From Bradyrhizobium sp. Gha (GTDB lineage Bacteria > Pseudomonadota > Alphaproteobacteria > Rhizobiales > Xanthobacteraceae), in assembly GCF_900113735.1 (NCBI RefSeq), contig NZ_FOQM01000052.1, forward strand, positions 1 to 46,893: DNA of 46,893 nucleotides, written 5' to 3'. Position numbers and translations under genes: made by a program. Of this stretch, positions 27,576-35,551 are shown one piece after another; the first letter of the stretch is position 1, and each line of letters starts with the position of its first letter. A model generated the notes under the pieces. That model had not been told where the DNA came from and did not search any database. It saw only the letters and a program-made list of their open reading frames with translations.

Positions 27576-28986
27576 TCCCCGATGATGGTGTAGCTCGGTA
27601 GAGCAAAGCCGTCCGCACGCGCGCCCTCCCATGGCGCCGTAGCGGGCGGGCGGCTTTGCGGTGGTCACCGGCAGTTCGCCGGTAGGGTCGGGTTGCTGAC
27701 ACCAACCTGATTCGAGGAACCACCGATGACCGATGAGATGATGAACCTGCGCACGCTCGTGGAGAAGACCCCTGATGCGGATCTGCTGCGCGAGATGATC
27801 GGCTTTGCTGCCCAGCGCCTGATGGAGCTGGAAGTGGAAGGCCAGACCGGGGCCGCCTACGGCGAGAAGAACCCCGAGCGGCTGGCGCAGCGCAACGGCT
27901 ACCGCGACCGGACCTGGGAGACCCGCGCCGGCACGGTCGAGCTGCGCATTCCCAAGCTGCGTAAAGGCTCCTACTTCCCCGGCTTTCTGGAGCCGCGCCG
28001 GATGGCCGAGAAGGCGCTCACCGCCGTGGTGCAGGAAGCTTATGTGCAGGGCGTCTCGACCCGCTCCGTCGACGACCTGGTGCAGGCGATGGGGATGAGC
28101 GGCATCTCCAAGAGCCAGGTCTCGCGGCTGTGCGCGGAGATCGATGACAAGGTGAAGGCGTTCCTCGCTCGCCCGATCGAGGGCGATTGGCCGTATCTGT
28201 GGATCGACGCCACCTACGTGAAGGTGCGCCAGCAGGGGCGCATCGTGTCGGTCGCGGTGATCGTCGCGGTCGGCGTCAACAGCGATGGCCGGCGCGAAGT
28301 TCTCGGCATGGACATTGGTCCCTCGGAGGCCGAGACATTCTGGACGGCGTTCCTGCGCAAGCTCGCCCGCCGCGGCCTGCGCGGCGTCAAGCTGGTCGTC
28401 TCCGACGCCCACGAGGGCATCAAGGCGACCGTCGCCAAGGTGCTCAACGCCTCCTGGCAGCGCTGCCGCGTGCACTTCATGCGCAACGCGCTGGCGCATG
28501 CCGGCAAGAGCGGGCGGCGCGTCGTCTCCGCCTTCATCGCCACCGCGTTTGCCCAGGACGATGCCGAGGCCGCAAAGACCCAATGGCGGAAGGTCGCCGA
28601 TCAGCTCCGCCCCAAGCTACCCAAGCTCGCCGGCTTCCTCGACGAGGCCGAGACCGATGTGCTGGCCTACATGACGTTCCCACCGCAGCACCGCACCAAA
28701 CTGCACTCGACCAACCCGATCGAGCGCCTCAACGGCGAGATCAAGCGCCGGACCGAGGTCGTCGGCATCTTCCCCAATGAGGACGCCATCGTCCGCCTCA
28801 TCGGCGCGATCCTGCTCGAACAGAACGATGAATGGGCCGTCCAGCGCGCCCGTTACATGACGCTGGAAACCATCGCGCCGTTGAGCGATGATCCAACCGT
28901 CAGCCTCCCGGCTATCGCCAGCTGACCAGTCCGGCTCTTGCCGGCGAACGCGGTGTCCCACCGCCAGTTACACCACGCTCAGGGAC
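27576..28986 (+). mobile_element. IS256-family insertion sequence
   Basis: Imperfect inverted repeats bracket the transposase: left TCCCCGATGATGGTGTAGCT (27576 on), right (minus strand, from about 28985) TCCCTGAGCGTGGTGTAACT. The shared core TGGTGTA and flanking bases fit IS256-type ends. No matching target duplication was found at the flanks (left neighbour is the intron tip). Length about 1.41 kb. Confidence 0.8.
27726..28925 (+). CDS. IS256-family transposase (mutator type)
   Basis: The 399-residue DDE transposase is full length and uninterrupted. Catalytic residues are visible as Asp161 (WIDATYVKV), Asp227 (VVSDAHEGIKA) and Glu333 (STNPIERLNGEIKRRT). The C/H segment RCRVHFMRNAL follows the second Asp, as in this family. 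The start ATG at 27726 lies after CGAGGAACCACCG. It belongs to the element at 27576-28986 and looks capable of transposition. Confidence 0.95.
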   Translation: MTDEMMNLRTLVEKTPDADLLREMIGFAAQRLMELEVEGQTGAAYGEKNPERLAQRNGYRDRTWETRAGTVELRIPKLRKGSYFPGFLEPRRMAEKALTAVVQEAYVQGVSTRSVDDLVQAMGMSGISKSQVSRLCAEIDDKVKAFLARPIEGDWPYLWIDATYVKVRQQGRIVSVAVIVAVGVNSDGRREVLGMDIGPSEAETFWTAFLRKLARRGLRGVKLVVSDAHEGIKATVAKVLNASWQRCRVHFMRNALAHAGKSGRRVVSAFIATAFAQDDAEAAKTQWRKVADQLRPKLPKLAGFLDEAETDVLAYMTFPPQHRTKLHSTNPIERLNGEIKRRTEVVGIFPNEDAIVRLIGAILLEQNDEWAVQRARYMTLETIAPLSDDPTVSLPAIAS

Positions 28987-29036
28987 ACGATCCCATTGGC
29001 CACTTGCAATCACCGGCAGCCGCAGGGGACTCCGCC

Positions 29037-29223
29037 CCCGGATTGGCGCCAGCTAGTCCACTGCACGTTCAACACTGATCGCCGCTATGACTTCAGGCTT
29101 CGGCCGGTGCGGCTCTTCGGCGGAGCAAGATCGGCCATTCGGATCACGCATGGGCCGTTCACCGGGGGCGCGCTCCACGTGGTTTTTCGTATCGAAGAAG
29201 ATGCGTTCGATTTCTCAATATGA
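29037..29223 (+). pseudogene. Possible C-terminal gene fragment next to the IS
   Basis: Not recognised. Immediately right of the IS an open frame reads DWRQLVHCTFNTDRRYDF, RLRPVRLFGGARSAIRIT, and ends EEDAFDFSI with TGA at 29221-29223. Composition is protein-like, and it has no start or ribosome site of its own, so it may be the 3' part of a gene lost through the insertion. No second half is visible on the other side. Confidence 0.25.
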
Positions 29224-29958
29224 GGTTGTCCGGGTGCATCACGCCGACCAATCGGCAGGCGCTAAAACTAGGCACAATCGGCGGTTCGAGAAGGGCAGCG
29301 CGGATGCGACTCAGCACGTTTTTCCACCGGGGGAGGATGGTTAAAGGCGCCATCTCTGCCGCATCCGCTTCGCCGGATACCTGGGGCGACATGACTTGGC
29401 ACCGCCATCCGAGGTAGAAAGGCGCTGTCCCTATCACGTGCCGCCGGCTTGGTAGGTAGCCTCGGGGGATTACAAGGCTAGCCTACCCTGCTTCCCGTGA
29501 GGCTCGTAACCTCAGGGTACAGTGGGACTTTAGCGAGAGAGCGGCCTTCGATGACCTACCAACATTGGTGGTCTGGTAACTTGACGACCGAGCGAGTTAA
29601 CGCCGCTCAGTCCTCCAGAGCGACAAGATGACGCCTAAGCGCCACTATATTCCCTATCTCCGTTTCAGTTGCCGTAAGTAAAAGAGACCGAGCGCAATCT
29701 AAAGCATCGGCTAAACTCACCATCTCGTCACAACGCGGATGGCGCTAACTGGGATCTCCTGCCATCGTGAAGCGTCCCAGTGAGGAACGGTAACAAAGAT
29801 CATTTGTTAGCGATACAAACCACTCTTCCGTCGCAGCGCGTTTGTGTAAGCCGAGCGGCAGAATCGAATAAAATACAGAGCAGCGCAGTCCGGCGCTACG
29901 GATTGAGGATCCGGGTGCTCGGCCAAATCCTAGCCGTGGATCATGTTTGACAATGGCT
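29224..29958. other. Stretch without recognised genes
   Basis: Only short frames. Contains one copy of a 16-base repeat GCGCTGTCCCTATCAC (29422-29437) also found at 31077-31092. Confidence 0.4.
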
Positions 29959-30426
29959 TTATTCTTCTTCGACTAGCTGAACGCGGTATGCGCGCTCATT
30001 CAAGCGGCCGTTGTCATACCAGAACCGCACTCGCGCCCCAACCAAAAGCGGCACATCGCAATTTATTACGCTTCGGTCGGTGAAATAATAATCGCGCGTC
30101 TCGCCATCGGCATGCAGGAAGCCATAGTAGCCGCGATCGTTTGGCTTGACCTTGACGACTCGGCCGAGCGTTTCAGGCATTGGCAGAAGCCGGACATGAC
30201 GCGCGCGCGGGTTTCGACCGACACCTCGTATGCCGTACTCAAAGCCAACCCTCGTATGCGGCGCGTCGATCTCGCTCGGGTCGCAGCCGACGAGATCGCG
30301 CTCGTCAAAGTACACGGTTAGCTCACGGTCGTACCCCTGCCCAAGCGCTTCGTCGACGATGTAGCCGTAGTGCCGGCTCCGATTGTTGCGGTCTTCGCGG
30401 AAAACGATGATTCGACCCTCAGCCAT
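29959..30426 (-). CDS. Tandem cold-shock-domain protein
   Basis: The 155-residue product appears to hold two cold-shock (OB-fold) domains. The first, about 1-80, begins GRIIVFREDRNN with GYIVDEA and FDERDLVG. The second, about 87-152, runs from LGRVVKVKPNDRGYYGFLHA through TRDYYFTDRSV to YRVQLVEEE. GYYGFL and DYYFTD stand where RNP1 and RNP2 motifs occur in CspA-type proteins, so single-stranded nucleic acid binding is likely. Normal CspA is about 70 residues. No clear ribosome site precedes the ATG at 30426. It is isolated, with no operon partners. Its role on the island is unknown. Confidence 0.65.
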   Translation of the reverse strand: MAEGRIIVFREDRNNRSRHYGYIVDEALGQGYDRELTVYFDERDLVGCDPSEIDAPHTRVGFEYGIRGVGRNPRARHVRLLPMPETLGRVVKVKPNDRGYYGFLHADGETRDYYFTDRSVINCDVPLLVGARVRFWYDNGRLNERAYRVQLVEEE

Positions 30427-31529
30427 GAGAGAAACTCGCGACCATTCGCGGAAGCGGAGGTAGCGCGATTAAGCGAAACTCGCTCCTCGCTTCACTTCGC
30501 ACCTGCCGCTCGGCCCCGAACGAAATCATTTTTTCCGGGTTCGTCGGGATGTCGCCTGCCCTACGACTCCCTCGGTCGAGAACGGGTGCGGGGCGACACA
30601 CCGCACGACACGCCGTTCCGTCGCGCCGTTGGGTTTTCGTGGTCACCTCAGCAGGGTTCTCCACAGCTCAGCTCATAAACCAATGTCTCAGGTTCGAGCG
30701 CCAGAAACCGCGGTCTCGCCGTCCACCCGTCAGCTTCTGACCTTGCATGGTGGGCGGCACGCTTCATGCCGAGATCTGGTTCGGGCGCTGCGGAGCGCCG
30801 TTAAGCAGCAAAGTGCGTATTTGCGCTGAGCACTGCTACGGTAGAGTATTTGATTCACGAGTTTGCCCCCTCGCTCTCGCCAAAGATCTCGACTCATCTG
30901 TGATATTTGCTCTCGCAGATCCTGAAGCATTTCGAGCCCGGAAGGTTTACGGCGAGCGTGGTAGCGCGGGCCGGCTCTCCACGCTGTTCAAAGCGGCTCT
31001 GAAAACTACCGGCTCCGCGCTGCGAGCGACGTTTAATGACGATGTGACTCGGCGCCCGTCGAGAGGCCCTTGGAAAGCGCTGTCCCTATCACTTACGCCG
31101 CTAAGTTCGCTCGCCAGCGTCACGGTACTGCAACGCTGCCACCTCACACCCTTGGGCGGTTGCTCAAGGATGCTCTGCCTTTTAACGCCGAGAGGCCCGC
31201 AAGGCACCTGCCAGATTTGGGTGGTTGAGATGGTTCAAACGACCATTATACTATCGACCTCAGCGCCCGGTCCCAGAACCATCGCTGGTTTTGAGGCGAG
31301 AAGCAGGGCGATTGGCTAATCAATCTAGATCGAAAAGGTCTCCTAATCAGCTGGCCATCGGGCCTCCACCCTCCACCGAACGCAGGGAAGTTCAACCTGC
31401 CCGACATCAGAGGAGTAAACGCGCGGCAATTGTGATGGCGACGTCGCGTGAGGGGGCTACCGGTCAAATCTGGCAGGTGCCTCGCGGGACTTTTCTACTC
31501 TAGAGTTACGATTACCATTATTCTTCCGG
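30427..31529. other. Stretch without recognised genes
   Basis: About 1.1 kb. Short frames only; carries the second copy of GCGCTGTCCCTATCAC at 31077-31092. It probably consists of rearranged island debris. Confidence 0.4.
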
Positions 31530-31830
31530 GAGCCGGCGCTACCGCCCCACCATTTGGACCAAGCGCTCAGAGCACCCTTCTGAGGCGCAACCGTTGGAGA
31601 CAGCCAAGCCTTGTCTGCTTCTTCGCTCCTTGCGGCGACATACTTCAAGGAGCCAAACGCAACAAGCTGTGAATGCAGGGGGCACGACGCGCTCTGATGT
31701 CTTCGTCTTGAGGCGTGGTCCTGCCTTGGTATCACGCGTAAACCACATGAGCGGAACGCCTGTCTCCTCGTCCTCACGGACGTCAGACACACGAAGACCT
31801 GCCTGCTCGGCTTGTCGCCCCAGCATCTGC
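31530..31830 (-). pseudogene. Fossil tyrosine integrase
   Basis: Two minus-strand frames together read as the middle of a phage-type integrase: LAGLRVSDV-like AEQAGLRVSDVREDEETGV, MWFTRDTKAGPRLKTKTSE, RVVP, then after a frameshift LVAFGSLKYVAARSEEADKA and LSPTVAPQKGALSAWSKWW. This matches integrases often found near rhizobial tRNA sites. The N-terminal domain and the catalytic HxxR...Y end are missing, so it is inactive. Confidence 0.7.
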
Positions 31831-32156
31831 TACGTGCCAGAGCTGATGTAGTCCTGCTTAACAGCACGCACTTCGGCGGTAGGGCCTCCTGAACTCTAGC
31901 CCTTTTTCGTCGCCGCGGTATCCAATTACACGACGAGCTCATAGCGGCCATTCCGCTTAGGCACCCAACAAGCATGATGCTCTGGATGATCACCGAGTGG
32001 CGCCAGCGCAGGTGCGTGCACCTCATCGAGCTGGCCGATCACCTAGAGGTTCGACCGTGCGTGAAGCGCCTCGCAAATTGTCCTTGCAGACGAAACCAGA
32101 CAAGGCGATCTTACGCCTTGCGCGCGTACTTGCTCGTCTGGCCGCAAGGGAAGATC

Positions 32157-33815
32157 ATGAAAGAGAGCTTGCCGATCGAAGAGACAAGGAAGAGAGCGAC
32201 GATCTACGCTCGATTTTCAACCGATCTTCAGAACGAGCGTTCGATTGAAGATCAACTTTCGCTCTGTCAAAGCTATGCAGAGCGCGAAGGCTTAACGGTT
32301 GTCAGCACCCATGAAGATCGGGCTCGCTCAGGTGGCTCTATCATGGGCCGCGAAGGCCTTCTGCGGATGTTGGACCGAGCGCGGGAGAGATCATTTGACG
32401 TAGTGATCGTGGAAGCGCTCGATCGCCTCTCTCGCGACATGGAAGATCTCGCAGGTATTCATAAGCGATTATCTTTTCTCGGCATCGAGATCCGGGCAGT
32501 CCACGAAGGCGTCGTGAACACCGTGCTGGTCGGTCTTCGCGGCCTAGTCGGACAACTCTATCGCGAGGACAACGCGCACAAGGTGCGGCGTGGCCAAGCA
32601 GGCCGGGTCAGGCAGGGTTTAGCGGGAGGTGGCCTAACATACGGATACGCTGCGGTCGCTGGAAAGAGTGGCGAACGAGTCATCGTCGAGGCGGAGGCAC
32701 AAGTGATCCGGCGCATCTTCCAGGAATACGTGGACGGTCGGACACCTCGCGAAATCGCGCACGATCTCAACAAGGAGAGGGTATCACCTCCGCGAGGGTG
32801 GGCATGGAATGCCTCAACTATCAATGGCAATCTCGATAGGGGAGCCGGCATTCTGCAAAACGAGCTTTATGTAGGGCGCCTCGTTTGGAACAAAGTAAGG
32901 ATGGTGAAAGATCCCGACTCGGGAAAGCGCCTTTCACGACCAAATCCTAAGACTGACTGGCAGGTGGCTGAAGTGCCGCATCTTGCAATTGTCGATCCAG
33001 AGCTATTCCGATCTGCTCAGCAGCGCAAAGAGGAGCGCGGTCAGACCCACCCCAGCCATCAACGCCGGCCTCGTCGGATGCTATCTGGCCTGCTCCGTTG
33101 CGGCTCGTGCGGCTCGGGCATGGCGACCAATGGTCGGGACAAATCAGGGCGCGTTCGCATTCGCTGCTCGGCGGCGACAGAGAGCGGCACGTGTCCGGAC
33201 GCCAAGACTTTTTATTTAGACACCGTCGAGAGCGCGGTCCTCAACGGTCTAAAGGCCGAATTGCGCGCGCCGAAGGTTATCTCAGAATACGTACGCACGT
33301 ATCTTGAGGAGCGGAAGCGCCTCGAGGCCACTTCACATGCAAAACGGCAGCGCCTTGAGCAGCAGCTTGGGCAAATAAACCAGGAAATCGAACGATTGGT
33401 GGATGCGATCGCGAAAGGACATGGCGATCCATCCGTTCTCGGACCGCGATCGACTGCCTTAGATGCCGAACGAAAGCGGATATCTGAGGAGTTGCAGAGT
33501 GAACCACCCGCCGTGAAGGAAGTCGCGCTGCATCCGGGGATCCTCAAACGATATGAGGAGCAACTCGGTCGGCTTGAAGAAGCTCTGGGTAAAGGTGTCA
33601 GTGCGGGCGACGCAGAGGCCGCAGAAGCCATCAGAGACTTGGTCGAGACGATCACTGTGTTCCGCGATCCAGGCGGCCCAGGTGGTGTAGCCGTGGAGAT
33701 AGCAGGCCGGCTAAACGCCCTGCTCGGGGAAAAGGCCTATCCAAACCAAGTCAAAGGAGTGTGGGGAAAGGTGGTAGCGGGGGAGGGACTCGAACCCCCG
33801 ACCCCAGGATTATGA
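32157..33815 (+). CDS. Large serine recombinase ending inside tRNA-Met
   Basis: Site-specific recombinase of the resolvase/invertase superfamily (552 residues), probably the island integrase or excisionase. Catalytic Ser21 lies in IYARFSTDLQNERSIEDQ; Arg and Asp positions follow in ALDRLSRDMEDL. The recombinase domain covers about 160-290, a zinc ribbon has Cys315, Cys318, Cys337 and Cys346, and a long coiled coil spans about 375-450. The ATG at 32157 follows AAGGGAAG; the frame is open further upstream without family similarity. The last 13 codons (ending AGEGLEPPTPGL) lie on the opposite strand of the tRNA-Met gene, and the stop falls in its anticodon arm. The C-terminus is therefore set by the attachment site. 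Confidence 0.9.
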   Translation: MKESLPIEETRKRATIYARFSTDLQNERSIEDQLSLCQSYAEREGLTVVSTHEDRARSGGSIMGREGLLRMLDRARERSFDVVIVEALDRLSRDMEDLAGIHKRLSFLGIEIRAVHEGVVNTVLVGLRGLVGQLYREDNAHKVRRGQAGRVRQGLAGGGLTYGYAAVAGKSGERVIVEAEAQVIRRIFQEYVDGRTPREIAHDLNKERVSPPRGWAWNASTINGNLDRGAGILQNELYVGRLVWNKVRMVKDPDSGKRLSRPNPKTDWQVAEVPHLAIVDPELFRSAQQRKEERGQTHPSHQRRPRRMLSGLLRCGSCGSGMATNGRDKSGRVRIRCSAATESGTCPDAKTFYLDTVESAVLNGLKAELRAPKVISEYVRTYLEERKRLEATSHAKRQRLEQQLGQINQEIERLVDAIAKGHGDPSVLGPRSTALDAERKRISEELQSEPPAVKEVALHPGILKRYEEQLGRLEEALGKGVSAGDAEAAEAIRDLVETITVFRDPGGPGGVAVEIAGRLNALLGEKAYPNQVKGVWGKVVAGEGLEPPTPGL

Positions 33816-33848
33816 TTCCCGTGCTCTAACCAGCTGAGCTACCCCGCC
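33772..33848 (-). tRNA. tRNA-Met (CAT anticodon)
   Basis: A complete 77-base cloverleaf on the minus strand: acceptor GGCGGGG pairing CCCCGCT (with a G-T pair), D arm GTAGCTCAGCTGGTTAGAGC, anticodon loop ATCATAA, T arm GGGGGTTCGAGTCCCTC and an encoded CCA. The CAT anticodon could also belong to tRNA-Ile with lysidine, but the D arm and variable loop (GGGGTC) resemble elongator tRNA-Met. Its 3' half is shared with the end of the serine recombinase gene, as expected at an integration site. Confidence 0.9.
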
Positions 33849-34032
33849 ACAGGGTCGCGAACGGCCGATACGGCCGATCTCGCGAACGCGCGGCATATAA
33901 GGAAGGGGGCGGTGAACTGTCAATCCGCCTTCGCTAAAAGCTCCGGCGGGACAAGGCGGTTGAGGGTGGAAAAGGGGCCGATTTCGGCGACGGATCGGCC
34001 CCGTTTTCGGGCACCAGACTCGTCGAGAGGCC

Positions 34033-34093
34033 CCCTCACCCGGAATCCGCGCTTTCGCGCGGATTCCGGCCTCTCCCCGCTGGCGGGGAGAGG
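34033..34093. repeat. Palindromic intergenic repeat
   Basis: Two back-to-back hairpins: CCGGAATCCGCGC with its complement, then CCTCTCCCCGC with GCGGGGAGAGG. The same building blocks (CCCTCACCCGGA, CTCTCCC) recur at 35,358-35,515. Confidence 0.7.
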
Positions 34094-34117
34094 CGAAGGA
34101 AGGTGCGGCGAAATTCG

Positions 34118-34480
34118 CTATTTCGGCTTGATGGTGGGATCGCCGCCGGGGCTGCCGGGGGGCGGGATGACGGGCATGCTGCCGTCGGTGCTCGGCGCGG
34201 GGGCGTGCATTTCGGGATCGACGCCCGAAGGCGGGCAGAGCACGCCGTCGGATTTGGCCAGCTTGTCGCCGAGCGGTTCCCGGGCTTGACCCGTCGTGGT
34301 GCCGTCGGGCGTGTTGGCGCGGTTGGGGCGGTCCTGCGGGGCGCAGTCCGCCGTGTGCTGCGGGGATGGCGGCGCGGTCGCTTGCGGCGGCGTCGCCGGG
34401 GCGGGCGGGGCCTGCGCGGTCGCGGCGCCGGAGGCGGCGATCACGAGGCTGGCCAAGATGATGTTTGCTGTCGTGCGCAT
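34118..34480 (-). CDS. Small secreted proline-rich hypothetical protein
   Basis: The 120-residue product starts with a clear signal peptide (MRTTANIILASLVIAASG, then AATAQA as cleavage region) followed by a low-complexity Pro/Ala segment to about residue 40. A conserved-looking part follows with Cys residues (ADCAPQDRPN; SDGVLCPPSGVDPEMHAP) and the end PPPGSPGGDPTIKPK. Such small periplasmic proteins are common in Bradyrhizobium, but no function is known to me. It is the first core gene beyond the tRNA, flanked by palindromic repeats. Confidence 0.7.
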   Translation of the reverse strand: MRTTANIILASLVIAASGAATAQAPPAPATPPQATAPPSPQHTADCAPQDRPNRANTPDGTTTGQAREPLGDKLAKSDGVLCPPSGVDPEMHAPAPSTDGSMPVIPPPGSPGGDPTIKPK

Positions 34481-34583
34481 GAGAGGGAAACGCAGGGAAC
34501 ACGGGCGATGTTCCGGGGGTACGTGCGATGTGATCGGGTTGGGTGGATTGGAACGGATCTCGACCGAGCCCGTGACCTCTCCC

Positions 34584-34640
34584 CGTCATTGCGAGCCAAC
34601 GGGGCCGCGCTTCGCGCGGACCCGTTGGCTCGCAATGACG
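34584..34640. repeat. Palindromic intergenic repeat (CGTCATTGCGAGC type)
   Basis: A 20-base arm (CGTCATTGCGAGCCAACGGG) and its complement around a short GC-rich loop. The same outer motif recurs at 45,387-45,468. Confidence 0.8.
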
Positions 34641-34702
34641 GCGCGGTGAGGGCTTTCTTCACTCGCGAGATATCGCCGGCGGAGAGACCGCGCCGCTTGC
34701 GC

Positions 34703-35341
34703 CTACGCCTTATGATAGCGGATCAGCGAAAAGTGGCCCATCGGCGGCATGGGGCGGCGCTCGGCGAGCGTGATGCCGCCGTGCTTGGCGGCCCAATCGA
34801 CCAGGCGCTGCCACGGGAATTCCGGACGCCAGCCGAGACGGCGCGCCAAGGGCGCAAAGGCGAGCTCGGACAGTTTGCGCAGTCCTTTTTCGGCGCCGAT
34901 GTGGTTGACCAGGATCAGCTCGCCGCCCGGCTTGAGCACGCGCACGAACTCGTCGAGCGTGCCTTCGGGATCGGGCACCGCGGTGATGACATATTGCGCG
35001 ACCACCGCGTCGAAGGAGGCGTCGGGGAAGGCGAGGTTCTTGGCGTCCATCACCGAGAGCACTTCGACATTGGAGAGCCGAAGTGCGCGCACGCGTTGTT
35101 GCGCCTTGCGCAGCATCGGCTCGGAAATGTCGACGCCGCAGATCTTCGTGGTGCGCGAATAATCCGACAGCGACAAACCGGTGCCGACGCCGACGTCGAG
35201 GATGCGGCCGCCGATGCGGTCGGCCTCGGCGATGGTCGACTGCCGGCCGGCGTCGAACACCTTGCCGAACACGAGATCATAGACCGGCGCCCAGCGGCCA
35301 TAGGCCTTTTCGACCCCGGCCCGCGAGATGTCTGCTGCCAT
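34703..35341 (-). CDS. pmtA: Phosphatidylethanolamine N-methyltransferase
   Basis: SAM-dependent methyltransferase that by family makes phosphatidylcholine from phosphatidylethanolamine at the membrane. The 212-residue protein starts MAADISRAGVEKAYGRWAPV with YDLVFGKVFDAGR, typical of the rhizobial PmtA group. The SAM motif I is ILDVGVGTGLSL, the acidic ribose-binding residue lies in ICGVDISEPML, and post-I features DASFDAVVAQYVITAVPDPE follow. Related methyltransferases for quinones or unknown substrates are similar, so the substrate is inferred. Phosphatidylcholine is important for efficient symbiosis in Bradyrhizobium. Confidence 0.78.
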   Translation of the reverse strand: MAADISRAGVEKAYGRWAPVYDLVFGKVFDAGRQSTIAEADRIGGRILDVGVGTGLSLSDYSRTTKICGVDISEPMLRKAQQRVRALRLSNVEVLSVMDAKNLAFPDASFDAVVAQYVITAVPDPEGTLDEFVRVLKPGGELILVNHIGAEKGLRKLSELAFAPLARRLGWRPEFPWQRLVDWAAKHGGITLAERRPMPPMGHFSLIRYHKA

Positions 35342-35357
35342 GCCCCTGCCCTTACTT

Positions 35358-35515
35358 CACCTCTCCCCGTCGGGGAGAGGTCGGATTGCCCCTGGCGATG
35401 CGAAGCATCGTCCAGAGCAATCCGGGTGAGGGCCCCGCGGGTGCGGTGGGAGCGTAACCCCTCACCCGGATCGCATCTATCGATGCGATCCGACCTCTCC
35501 CTACGGGAGAGGTGA
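35358..35515. repeat. Composite palindromic repeat between pmtA and mnmA
   Basis: Two mirrored units: CCTCTCCCCGTCGGGGAGAGG with GCGATGCGAAGCATCGTC, then CCCTCACCCGGATCGCATC, its complement, and CCTCTCCCTACGGGAGAGG. These form several stable hairpins and may end both flanking transcripts. Confidence 0.75.
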
Positions 35516-35551
35516 ACCCAGCCCGACCAATTGCGCTAAATCTCATCATCG

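Larger units (their letters stand above)
1..33771. mobile_element. Right part of a symbiosis island (integrative element)
   Basis: Inference from content. This side carries nod, nop and nif-type genes, transposase and integrase remnants, an intact IS, a group II intron and decayed genes, with many gaps of 0.5-1 kb. It ends at a tRNA-Met gene entered by a serine recombinase frame. Right of the tRNA the sequence changes abruptly to dense housekeeping and flagellar genes. The other end of the island and the matching tRNA fragment lie outside the window, so the element's full extent cannot be given. Confidence 0.75.

Noticed and set aside
27429..28583. 384-codon minus-strand frame opposite the IS256 transposase
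   Set aside because: Antisense of an intact DDE transposase and the intron domain I; His/Asp/Gly-rich shadow.
33772..33848. Calling the tRNA an isoleucine (lysidine) tRNA
   Set aside because: Possible from CAT alone, but the D arm and the GGGGTC variable region match elongator tRNA-Met better.
34103..35515. 470-codon plus-strand frame opposite the secreted protein and pmtA
   Set aside because: Crosses two real minus-strand genes and palindromic repeats; no motifs.
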